Positions 33,891 to 44,132 of a stretch of DNA of 64,000 nucleotides are shown in pieces. Numbering within the stretch: position 1 is the first letter of the stretch; every line of letters starts with the position of its first letter. Where the stretch lies: positions 75,800,077 to 75,864,076 of the forward strand of contig CM060194.1 of the NCBI GenBank assembly GCA_030549335.1. The letters are read 5' to 3'. The notes below the pieces were generated by a model that saw only the letters and a program-made list of their open reading frames with translations, did no database searches and was not told the DNA's origin. Made by a program: the position numbers and the translations under genes. Source of the stretch: Pontederia crassipes. Taxonomy: Eukaryota > Streptophyta > Magnoliopsida > Commelinales > Pontederiaceae.

Positions 33891-36511
33891 AAGTTCAGTT
33901 ATAGAAAAGTGCACATTTGAAATTGATAAAATATTATATCTCTCCCTCTCCCTCAACCCCCTCTTCTGCTCCCTCTCCATGATTGGCCGCTTTCTCTCCC
34001 TCTCCCGCCCCCGCAATGTGGCTCCGATTTGACTGACCACGGGGATCCGGCCGCCAGGTTATATAATATAGGTTAAGTAAGATCATTATGCTAGTGATAT
34101 ATATTATAGGTTAAAATTATAATTAATTTTTTTATGTTTTGGAAAGAAATAAAAAATTAGTTATATTTGTTATGAATACAAAAGGTGAGTTTTTTTTTGT
34201 ACAAGTTACCTTTAAAAAATGCAAATTTTGGTATTAGGAAAAATCGTTTTGCTCTTTTCATAATTTTAATAATCTTCAATAGGAGGATTTCAGTGGACAT
34301 CCAATATATATGTCATTTAAAACGGTCGTGTGTTTTTGTCAGTGGGTCAAATGGTTGGAAGACTTCAAGTTACAATAACTCCTTTCTTTGTCTTCGAAAA
34401 GTTTTAAGATAGAAAAGAAATCGAAAATTTTTAAAATTTATCTGTATGTTTCGCGAAGATTGTCATTTAATAGCACACTTGACGTTCTTAAGGCTTAAAG
34501 ACGTCATTTTCGTGCCATCAAATACTATAATGCATGCTTCGAGTTCGTTATGTTGGATTGAAATGATCTTCAATTCCTCGTAAGATTTAAAGTTGGAACA
34601 TCTATAAAAAAATATTTTTAAGAGCCTCACTTATCATTATTATAATTTAATGTAATTTAATTAAATTAGTTAAATTCGATTATATCCATCCAACCTATAA
34701 TTTATTATGATTAACAGTGACACCATTTCGTTTGGTTATCAAAGAAAAAATAAAACTGTGGATGTGATGACTCGTGGATCAACATCGACTGCTAAGACAA
34801 TGATGGATGGTGCCCGAAGAGCTGAGACCTTTTACTCTCCACGTGATCGGTTGCGAGGGCAGAGAAAACAACGTGGTGTCACATAGGTTAGTTAACGGGT
34901 CGTGTTCGAGATCGACGAAAATTAGTAAGTTTACGTTTTGTTCCTTTCATTTAATTATCGGATTAGTCGAATTGAAACGGAAAAAAAAACAGACAACTAA
35001 ATGACGTCTAATGTTTTTGAAATGTGACCTCGACTTAAAATATTTTTTTTTCTTCAGCTTTTCGTATTGAGACTTTCTTATTTAATAAGAACAATGTTAA
35101 AAAGTTTTGGTACCCATACTACAAGAACTTGTGTGGCCAATATTTAAATCACTAATGTGTATAGACTAAGATGTAATAATTTGCCTCTTTTTAGATTATG
35201 TTTGACAATGTCAAAAATATTTTTCAAGCAGTGTTTATCGGTTCAAACATTATTTTATCTATTTGATTACACACATAATCAAGTAGAATTTAACATTTTG
35301 AATAAAAAAATTTAAAAATTACTTATACTAGCGTTTAGCTTTTAGCTTTTAGAGATGCATATTTTTTTTTCGATTTTATCCTTATTCAAATGTATTTTTT
35401 TTAATTTATCTTATTATTTTATAATTTAGCTTTTAGCTTTTACTTTGGAACATCTTGTTTATAACTATAATAAAACATAGATGAATTTTTTATCGAGTTA
35501 AAGTTCAACACATATTTATTAAAAGAATTTTTTTAAGAGTAAAAAAAATTATGTTTTAGAACGGGTCTAGAGAATTTTCGGGAACTAAAAAAGTAGTGGG
35601 AAAAAAGCTGACAGATTATTTAGGTGAAAATTGTAAATATCAATCTTTAAAAAATACGGGATTTGATTGTTTATATTGTTCCTAGCGTAACAGTTTCATT
35701 GATGGACAATGATAAATCAATAACAATTAATTTTGGTTGGTAATTAAAAATTATTAGTGGGATTGTGTGATTGATGAGAGTTAGTAGTCTCAAATTAAAA
35801 TTTTGAAAATATAAATTTGGACAGGATTTATTATTTCACACCATTAGCATTATCTGTTAAATTAGGACATTCATAAATAAAAAATACATACAACTAACAT
35901 TTGAATTATCTGATGAGTATAAAATGTTGCAAATTTACCCATTCAAATTATTTAGAAGATCAATTAATTAGGAATTCCAATACTACAATAGTTGACTTAC
36001 TAAATACTTTATTTAACGTGACTTAATTAATCAAACTACCAAGCATGGTATCAAATGTTTTTTTCGGTGTGTCCACACAATAAATAAATAGAAAACTATT
36101 TCTCGTCTTTTTTCCCCTTTTATGTTGAAGTACTGATAGGGCCCGTTATGACTTGGGTTGTGCATGTGTTTCATAAGACTCCACGAGGACGCCATAATCA
36201 TCACAAAAACTCAAAAACCGATTGCGAAACCTCAAAAACCGATTGTTGATAATGAAAGGCGTACGTGTGTAGATGAAGATTAACTTGGACGATCGCTGAT
36301 TTGATGAAGGATAAAAGCTACACGGAATTTTGTTTAGTCGTATACTATGGATAGATCACTTTTCACACTAAAAACTCAAATATTAAAAAAAAAGTAAGTG
36401 CACTGTAACTTGAAAAAGTAGAGTTAATTTTAGAACTTTATCCTATTTTTCAACTGTCTTCGCTTTGCACTTTGTCGTCGGAGTATTGTTTAATAATTAA
36501 CTTATTCTATC
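33891..36511. other. AT-rich intergenic DNA, nothing recognised
   Basis: Mostly AT-rich. The short open runs at 34185-34412 and 34807-35004 have no recognisable motif. 36170-36260 contains a repeated AAAAACCGATTG word. No terminal repeats were identified. Confidence 0.4.
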
Positions 36512-36999
36512 AATAGTTCTTGGGTTTTTTTCGTTAACCTCTTTGAACCATGAATTTTTTTCACGTCTATTCACATCTTTCAAATATTTCGCTGAACTCT
36601 TTTGAATTATACTGCATTTTTCACTTAAGTACATCTGTCAATCTTTGTCAACTTTTCTGTTAATTTTATTTTTTTATAAAATGACCAAATTATCCTTCCC
36701 TCGTATCATCAAATATTAAAAATAAAAAATAATATATTATAAAAATAAAAAAGTTTACTTCGCCGAGGACGCCCCCCGTCTCATCGGTTGCAACCTTGCC
36801 TGATATCCTAAGCGGTGGGAGGCTCCTGTCCACGTAGGAAACGCTACAAAGAAAGCGGAGAATGACTACATGAGAATGCGATATTCGCAGTCATTTTAAT
36901 TCGACCAGAGGATGAGGAGCCGGCCGAAATGTCTGAGAGGGCGGTCGTCGCAGTAAAGAAAGAGTTCGAAAGGGAGAAGTGCATACTAAGATGGTAGAA

Positions 37000-37310
37000 G
37001 ATGAGGGCGCCCCCCTGCGACCTGCTGATGACATGATCGCTTCGGGAGGGGGGTGAGGGGACACCCCCCTCTGCGATGCCGGCTATGAGATTGCAAGGGG
37101 AGGGGCCTGTGATCTCATCGTTGACAATAAGATCACAGGTCCGACAACGAGATCACAGAGGGGGTGCCCCCCGCGACTTGCGATCTTGTCATCGGCGATG
37201 AGATTGCATGGGAGGGGGGACACCTCTCCTTTGTGATCTCGTCACAGAGGGGAGGGGGGAGGGGGACCGGGGGGGCTTCCCCCCCCTCCCGCCCCCCATC
37301 TCACCGACAA
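37000..37310 (+). repeat. GC-rich degenerate repeat inside the Mutator-like element
   Basis: Recurring words GAGATTGCA.GGGAGGGG, TGTGATCTC.TC, GATCACAG and C-runs or G-runs (GGGGGGTGAGGGG, CCCCCCCTCCCGCC) at roughly 60-90 base intervals. It resembles degenerate tandem repeats and not coding sequence. The apparent protein frames through it are Pro/Gly-rich and frame-ambiguous. Confidence 0.5.
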
Positions 37311-37399
37311 GATTATACACAGGAGGTCGAGTGGGATGAGCGGATGACGCCATCTGCATCTACGTCCAGTGGTGAAACTCGTGCACGGACGTTGAAACC

Positions 37400-37980
37400 T
37401 TGCATTTGTATGACGGCGGCGCTGCCGCTGTCGAAGTTGGCACGAGTGCTAATGGTGATTTCTGTTGCTGTTATGCGGCCTCGCCCTGACCATATTCCTT
37501 GACACCGCCCCTAGGCGATCTCTTTATGAGGCACATCACCACGTTCTTGATGTCTTCGAGACTGGAGGTCGGGAACGCAGCCTCCTCGAGGCGGTACTCG
37601 TACATGATCTACTTATACTTGATGCCGGCGGCCACGCTCGTGGTCTCTGTGCCCTTCTAATTGTAGAACGTCTTGTGCCCGATGGTCCGGTTGCTTTCAT
37701 CATTGATGAGAACGTGCTTGTCGTAGGCCACTCAACTGTCGACGATTCCCACGGTTCGCTCCAACCTAGCATTGTTCAGGTTCGAGTGGCAGAGACGCGT
37801 GAAGTAGTAGAACTCATCGGCGATCGAGTGCATGCGATTGCCGGCGAGCTCCCACGGCGAGACATCGTAGATGCTGAGCTCGGGGATGACGCCGCCAAGG
37901 GGCGCGGGGAGACCGTTGACGACCTTCATCGCGAGGTAACCGAGTGCATTAATGTCGTCGAGTCAAAAGAAGGAGACTGG
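37400..37980 (-). pseudogene. NAC-domain transcription factor fragment (dead)
   Basis: One minus-strand frame gives, in order, GYLAMKVVNGLPAPL, ELSIYDVSPWELAG, DEFYYFTRLCHSNLNNAR, a VAYDKHV segment, NRTIGHKTFYN, KGTETTSVAAGIKYK, IMYEYRLEE, then DIKNVVMCLIKRSPRGGVKEYG. This follows the order of NAC subdomains A to E: the PWEL block, YYF, the I(G)HKK-FY block, W(I)MHEYRLEE and the end of E. Three in-frame stops occur (in place of W in two contexts, and near the end of the FY block). The N-terminal LPPGFRFHPTDEE part is missing. It lies between Mutator-like arms, so capture is the likely origin. The parent is not in the window. Confidence 0.72.
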
Positions 37981-38225
37981 AGGAACCCAATATTTTTTTA
38001 TATTATTGTTTATGTTATTTTAAGTTCTGAGGGTAATTTGGTCATTTTCATAAATAAAAAAATAAAAATTAATGGAAAAATTGACAGAGTTTGACGGACG
38101 GACTTAAGTAAAAAAGACGGTATAGTTCAAGGGGGTTAACAGAATATTCGAAAGACGTGTGTAGACACGGAAAAAGTTTATAGTTTAAGGGAGGTCAGTG
38201 GAAAAAACTCATAGTTTAGGCTAAT

Positions 38226-38485
38226 TAATTTATTGTATTTCACTTACATGGCAGAGCGATAAAAATATAATAAATATAGACTGATAAAATATTATTATAA
38301 TAATTCATAAAATAATTTAAAATGAGGGGAGTTGTCCTCCTCTTTCGCCCGTGGCCGAAGAGAGAGGGGCCGTGATGCCTCCCTTTTGCGTTCTCGGCAT
38401 CGGCCCCCTCCCCTCTAGTCGCCATCGGAAGGGGGAGAGGGCGGCATACCTCTTTCGATGGCGATGAAAGAGGGGGAAGGGGTGT
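38226..38485. other. GC-rich low-complexity intergenic segment
   Basis: About 160 bases of CCTCTTTCGCC, GGCATCGGCCCC, GAAGGGGGAGAGG type sequence similar in composition to 36.8-37.3 kb. No conserved protein is apparent in either strand. It abuts the possible CACTA end at 38486. Confidence 0.35.
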
Positions 38486-38775
38486 CACTCTACAAAAAAA
38501 ACATGACTTTAGGTGACAAAATTTTTTGACGAAAAAATATTGTCACAAAATATGATAGAGTAGTCACATTTTTTAAAAATTTGATTGTCAACTTTTGTGA
38601 TGAAAATGTGGACACAGAATGTTCGATTTGTCGCAATTTTGTCATAAAACTTTTTTGTGACTTAATCAATTGTGACCAACCATTTTTATTACATATTTAT
38701 CATATATAATTATTAGTGATATATTTTAACTCTTTTGCTATAAATTTTTTTGGTCACAAGATCTCAATTTTCTTA
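38486..38775 (+). mobile_element. Possible CACTA-type end fragment
   Basis: Starts CACTCTACAAAAAAAACATG then GACTTTAGGTGACAAAAT, which resembles the CACTACAAAAAAA termini of CACTA elements with one or two extra bases. Subterminal copies of TTGTCAC/TTGTGAC/TTGTCGC words follow at 38540-38680 in both orientations. The right boundary is unclear; a TTCTTATAG word meets the next element at about 38777. No transposase is present. Confidence 0.45.
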
Positions 38776-38776
38776 T

Positions 38777-40016
38777 AGGCAGTGTTTGGTAGACGAACAA
38801 AAAGCAGAACTTCATCATGTTCAGCCAAATGTGTGCAGCATCAATGGTGGGTCAAAGCACTTTGTTCCACAAAATCCCTACCTAAAAGTTCTGACTCGAT
38901 GCTGGAACTTCAAAAGTTCTCGTTGTTGTATGACTCGATGTCAATCACGTCAAGAATTCAAGTTTGTGTTCTTCGCACGTCCGGTCAAATGCGAAGCCTG
39001 AACAGAGCCTTCTCATCATCATGTTTTGAGAACTTTTCAGAACATTTATTATCTTAGGCTATGTTTGGATGTAGAACTTGGGCAAGAACTTGCCCAAGTT
39101 TTGCCAAACACTTGTCGAATTTTGCATGGGGCCCACTGGAACTAATGTTCCGGTCAACGTCTAAAATTCGGCCAAGTTCTGTGAAAAAAGTTTTTGCAAA
39201 ATGCAAGAACTTAAGTTCTGCTGGCGAGCCGAACTTACTTGAATCCCATGCCCAGCTTTGTCCTGTCCTCGGTGCGTCGCCGACAGACCACCGAATGATC
39301 CGCCCTCTTGCTCCGGCTCCGGCTCCGATGCCACCATCGCTCGGGCACTCTATTACGGCAGAGGCGACAAGCCCCTCATTGCCAGCTCCGTCGCAATGGA
39401 TGAGGCCATGGATGAGGACGATGACCTCTTCGAGCTAGTGCCCCTCCGCGAGCTCAAGTAGTCTGTGCACTCTGTCCGCTCCAAATCGTGGCACTTATCA
39501 TATGGTAGCCAAAAGTGTGTGTGACGAGGATGGATGCGGTAATCGTGTCGTCGAGGTCCCATGCCTTGACCATGGCATTCGACTTCATGGTGTAGAACTG
39601 TCCATTGGAAGCGCGAATGGCATCCAACGCGTGTCAACGACCATCCACTGGCTATCCCCTGGCGAACGCTAGGCTGAATCAGGGATTAGAGGGCTCTGTA
39701 TAGTTGAACTTACCATCACTGGTGGAAACCCCCTGCTTCCACGCCCAACAATCTTGGACCTACCCTACAGGTGCTTGACGAAATGAAGAAGAAAAGTATC
39801 GGTGCATGATAACATAGGATAAAGACAGTAATATTCTGGCAACAGTTTGTTCTCCAGCCAAACACTTCTTAGAATTAGTGGGAACATATAGGTCTTGTCA
39901 CCTAATAAGTTCTTGTTCTTTGCAAAATTGCAAATGCGAAACTTGAACAAAGATGTCACTTCTTAAAGTTTCGAGAACTCAGAAGAATTTTTATTCTTCT
40001 AACCAAACACTGCCTT
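38777..40016. mobile_element. DNA-transposon-like composite with GGCAGTGTTTGGT ends
   Basis: The left end AGGCAGTGTTTGGTAGA and, on the other strand from 40016, AAGGCAGTGTTTGGTTAGA form an inverted repeat of about 17-27 bp. Inside are further gene-free words of the same style (GTAGAACTTGGGCAAGAACTTG near 39080, ending AAGTTCT), suggesting nested related elements, and a GC-richer centre (39240-39760) with no recognisable protein. The target duplication is unclear: TTA-like trinucleotides lie on both sides but do not match flush. Confidence 0.5.
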
Positions 40017-40164
40017 AATCAAACATACCAGTGAGAACTTAGAAATTTGATAGAACTTCGCCAAGCCAAGTTCTCAGCAAAAAGTTCACTGCCAAACACA
40101 GGCATAGTAAATTTTTGTAACAATAGCTCCAACATTCGTCGCCTTAGGTCTCCTTTTCCCATTG

Positions 40165-40845
40165 CTGTGCTTGGTTGGGAACAAAACGCGAGAACATCGC
40201 GTTGATCTGCCAAACACAGCGTGTGACGGGAACTTTGACCTTCGAGCCGAAAGTTCTTGCCGAAGGCAAAGAACATTTTTTTTTTACTTTACGTCTTGTC
40301 AGCCGCGAGTGTTGACTTTTTTCTTTCATCTATTTTTTAATTATTTTATAATGCATGTATATGTAATTTAGTATATATTAATACATTATTAATCATCTTA
40401 TAGAATAAATTATTAAATCTAATTAACTAAAAATTATGAATAATTAGTTCTTATAATTAATAAATATTTTATTCATTAAGCTATTAAATTATTTTTTAAA
40501 AAATTACATTATATTTGGACTACGCAAATTATAATATTAATAATATTTATAAGATTTAATCGAAATAAATAAAAATATTAATAATATAATGATTTACATA
40601 TATTATAATATTTATAACATATTCTTATTTACTATAATTTTATACCTTATAAAATAATAAATTATATTTTTAGTTCTTATTTTTTTTACCAAACATCCAT
40701 TAAAACTTATTTATCAAATCAACTTTTTTAAATCCTCATCATTATTCTTTTTCATCCAAGTACTAATTTAAATTTTTCTATTAAATCGATTAGTTCTCGA
40801 GAACTAACATTCTCTCAGTATTTTCATACCACAAACAACCATTGT
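40165..40845 (-). mobile_element. AT-rich MITE-like element, copy B
   Basis: Reverse-orientation relative of the element at 1106-1790. Read on the minus strand it has GAACTAATCGATTTAATAG, AAAAAATTTAAAT, AAAGTTGATTTGATAAATAAG and TAATTTATTATTTTATAAGG in the same order as copy A. It ends with a GGCTCGAAGGTCAAAGTTCC-type block matching copy A's TTCGAGCAAGGACTTTGACA. The right boundary is around 40845. Confidence 0.5.
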
Positions 40846-43800
40846 GTCCTCATCCAATACACCCCCAAGGTAGGAGGCATCTCAAAGCCTAGATTGAAGG
40901 GCAGCAAGATCCATTCGAACCCTATTCCATCAGTCCCAAGATATCTTATTAGGATGAGCAGCAAACGAGAAAGCTCCGGTGGAACCCAAAGAAGCTCAAC
41001 TTCTTGGGTGTCGACAAACCAAGTGTCCTTCTCATGATCGGTTCCCCATCAAAGCATTGTGCATCGTAGAGCGGGGCAACACTCCCCTCTCGTCGACAAC
41101 ATACCCCCTGCTTCCCCTCTCCCACCATCACCAATCAGGCCGCCAGACGGAGAGGTATTAGTTTAGCTATTTATATCTTGAGTGAAGCTATGAGATAGGA
41201 CCTGCATCCCCTAAAATGAATGATATTAAACATACAACAATAAAGCGGAATGTGCGCATACTCGATGTTTAGTCTGATCACCCTTTATTTCGTTTGTTGT
41301 CCGGAAGAGATATATGCACGATGCAAACCCTTCTATGGTTAGAGACACATATAAAACTGAATGTATTTTTATGTGTAACACGACAATCAATCCTGAATAA
41401 AAAAAATTTCTTAGGAAATAGGGCATAACTTTGTCAATGGATCATGACACATATATATTATGACAATTAAGTTGTAATAACTTTGATAAATAGTGAAGTA
41501 AATAATCTTAAAAGTATATAGAATATGTGCATGACATAGTGAAGAAAAAAATAATTAAAATAGTTTACATGCTTAGGATGACAGTTAAGTTACTTTTTTT
41601 ACCAAGAAAATTATAACAAGAATATTCATTAAATTCGTTAATTTAATGGAAGTTAAAAAAAAAAATAAATTTCATGGATAAGGAGCCAAGCTAGCGTTCG
41701 ATTTTGAAGAAGCCCATCTTGCAGCAAGCCCATCTAGTGATGCTTTATGATTGTAACGTGGCTCACCGGATGCATCCGCCGCCGACGAACACTTGGCTTC
41801 ATTTCGATTGAAGAGCACAATCAACAATTTGACGTGTTCTCGTGACGGTGACCCCAAGAAAAAAGAAAACGTGTTCGTCAAACCACCCCCCAAGAGAAGA
41901 CAATTAACGTGTTCACATTTGAATTCCTCTTCCTCAAATTTAGTAGACAAATGTTATATATTTTTCAGCTCACATTTATATCAAGATTTTTATCGCATAC
42001 AGATATTTTATGTAAGTGATTATAGAAAACAATTTATTTTGTAAACTAAGGTCTTACCCGCTTTTAATAAGAATTGAATTAGACGAATTATCAATTTATG
42101 TTTTTTTTAAAAGTGTTTAAGTTATTAAACTACTTCTACGCTTATTATTGTCCTAACTTTGAACTATCACGGAAAACTTTTAAAAAATTTGAATCGTTAA
42201 AAAAACATCACTTTTATTTTTATATCCTTAACACTTCAATGTTTCAGTTCTTTAAAAAGTAACATTATATTTATGTTTACATTCTTAACAGACAACAAAA
42301 TTAAATTTCAAATCTAAATTTTAAAGAATAGGAATAATGCTACTTACATGCCCCTACACAATATGAGCGTTGAGACAATAATCTATAATTCAAAGGAACA
42401 AAGAATTAGTGTTGAAATTTAATATTGAGTTGACCTAAAATTGAATTTGAAAACTGAACAATTTTTACATTGAAATTTAAATGTTAATTTTCGAAAAAGT
42501 TGGATGACGCCATGCAACCCAATTATTAATTAAAAAAAAGTAAAGGAAAAAAAAACATCGTAAGGTCACATATCACGTTTCCGTATTTTGGCCCAAAAGT
42601 TTTAATGAGAAGACGATGAATAAAAGTTAAATTATGAAGAAAATTGTCTTCTCCAATATCAAATGAAGACTGTATTTTATTATTTCGTGGCTTTGATTTT
42701 GTGCGTATTGCGTAAAATGCTACGCATTATCGCATATCACCTAGTTATTCAATAATTTGCTACACTCTGTTTACAAAGCTACAAATGGATATTTATTTAT
42801 TCTCAATTACTGTAATTGGAATATAAAGTTGCACTATAATTGGCAGAAATAATATCGATAAGTTCTTTTTAAATTAATACAATTTGGATTATTATAATTA
42901 GTCTTTCTTAACTTGCTTGATAAGAAATATAAATTATAATTTCATTTGACTCAGTATATGAATATAATATTCTTAAAATATTCTGAAAAAGTATTTTATT
43001 ATATTCAAATGGAGTATACATCAAATATGTATAATTTTTCTCTAGAGATCTGAGGCGATTATTTCACCCGCAAATCGATCTATCCGATTTGACCATCACA
43101 ATTTAGTCGGTTCGGATCCTGAATTCATTTAATTTAAAGTGTGGGTATTTTAAAATTAAATTATATTACAGTAAACTTTTTTATATGTATGAAATTATCT
43201 TAAAACTTTCTAGGCCCTTACAATATTCTTGATTATATTAAAAAAAATTCTAGATATCATAAAAAGGGAAAAATCAGGTGATTTAGAGTCCATATAATTT
43301 AGCAGATAAAAAATTGATAAGTTTTAACTATTGGTAAGTAATTTATTAAAAAAATGACCAAATCTACTAAAAATTAATAATTAGTTAGTTATGACCGAAT
43401 CAACTAACTTATTTCTTTAGATAAAAACAAGATCATTCTCTTGCTGCTTTATTTGCCGATAAATAAATTTTATATCTCTTCATCAATCACATTATATAAT
43501 TATTTAAAAAATAAAATAATTTTAATTTTACTAATAAGTGTATTTTATTTACTTATTAATTTAGCCGAACAGGATCTCGACTGATTGAATCTGATCCCAA
43601 CAAAAGTCAGATCCTTAACTTTGTGATCAATTCGACTTAATATTAAAGATAACATTTTAAAATATCTCTGGATTAAATCAAAGATGATGTTATGTCTCTC
43701 ATCTTTTTATGACGAGATTAATAAGATGAATCAAATATAAATTATAATTTTTTATTTAATGACAACAATTTAGGATAAGGACCGTACTGGTGAGAATAAT

Positions 43801-44020
43801 ACCATACATTTTTTTTGGTAATCTTCAATGTTTGCTGAAAAAACTCACACATATTTTTCTTCCCATCTTAAGACAACTTTCCCATCCATCCTTATTTAAC
43901 CAAATACACATATATTTATCTAGGAAAGAATAACACTTTATGATACTTAAGAGGTAATCCAAATTATAAAAAAATAAAATTATTGAGCTCGAACAAGCGT
44001 AATTATGCCCTACTAATCTT
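40846..44020. other. Intergenic DNA, no gene recognised
   Basis: The stretch 40850-41160 is less AT-rich, but its frames show no family I recognise. 41690-41960 has a short mixed-GC island whose frames also lack recognisable motifs. The rest is AT-rich. Weak CCGA/TCGG-containing blocks at 43050-43120 and 43560-43640 could be relics of small elements. Confidence 0.35.
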
Positions 44021-44132
44021 AAATAAAATATATATTAACGCCCCCTAAATTTTGTAGCCAGTCTCCAATTCTCTTCTATCTCGTCATTCATCCAAGGAGG
44101 GGATACCTCGCGTGCGTCGGTGTCGTGGGAGA
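44021..44132 (+). promoter_or_regulatory. SCE1 core promoter and leader (putative)
   Basis: AATATATATTA at 44027-44037 is a reasonable TATA-like box about 95 bases before the ATG at 44133. The sequence between is CT-rich (CCAGTCTCCAATTCTCTTCTATCTCG), as plant leaders often are. The transcription start is inferred, not seen. Confidence 0.4.

Larger units (their letters stand above)
36512..38220. mobile_element. Mutator-like element with captured NAC fragment (Pack-MULE type)
   Basis: Long terminal inverted repeats of about 190 bp: the left arm, about 36512-36700, pairs with the right arm, about 38028-38220, at roughly 70-75% by eye. Shared words include TTGAACTAT/TTGAATTAT, TTTTTACTTAAGT, GTCAA.TTTT and ATGACCAAATTA. 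Imperfect direct repeats TAATTAACTTATTCTAT (36494-36510) and TAATTAATTTATTGTAT (38222-38238) flank it. The interior has a GC-rich low-complexity part (36770-37330) and a NAC-domain pseudogene on the minus strand. No transposase is present, so it is non-autonomous. Long arms plus captured gene sequence define Pack-MULEs; the label is inferred. Confidence 0.75.

Noticed and set aside
37400..37980. A functional NAC transcription factor gene
   Set aside because: Three in-frame stops and loss of the N-terminal subdomain; enclosed by transposon arms.
37164..38094. Plus-strand open frames across the Mutator-like interior
   Set aside because: They lie antisense to the NAC-like frame and over GC-rich low-complexity DNA; the minus-strand frame carries the recognisable domain order.
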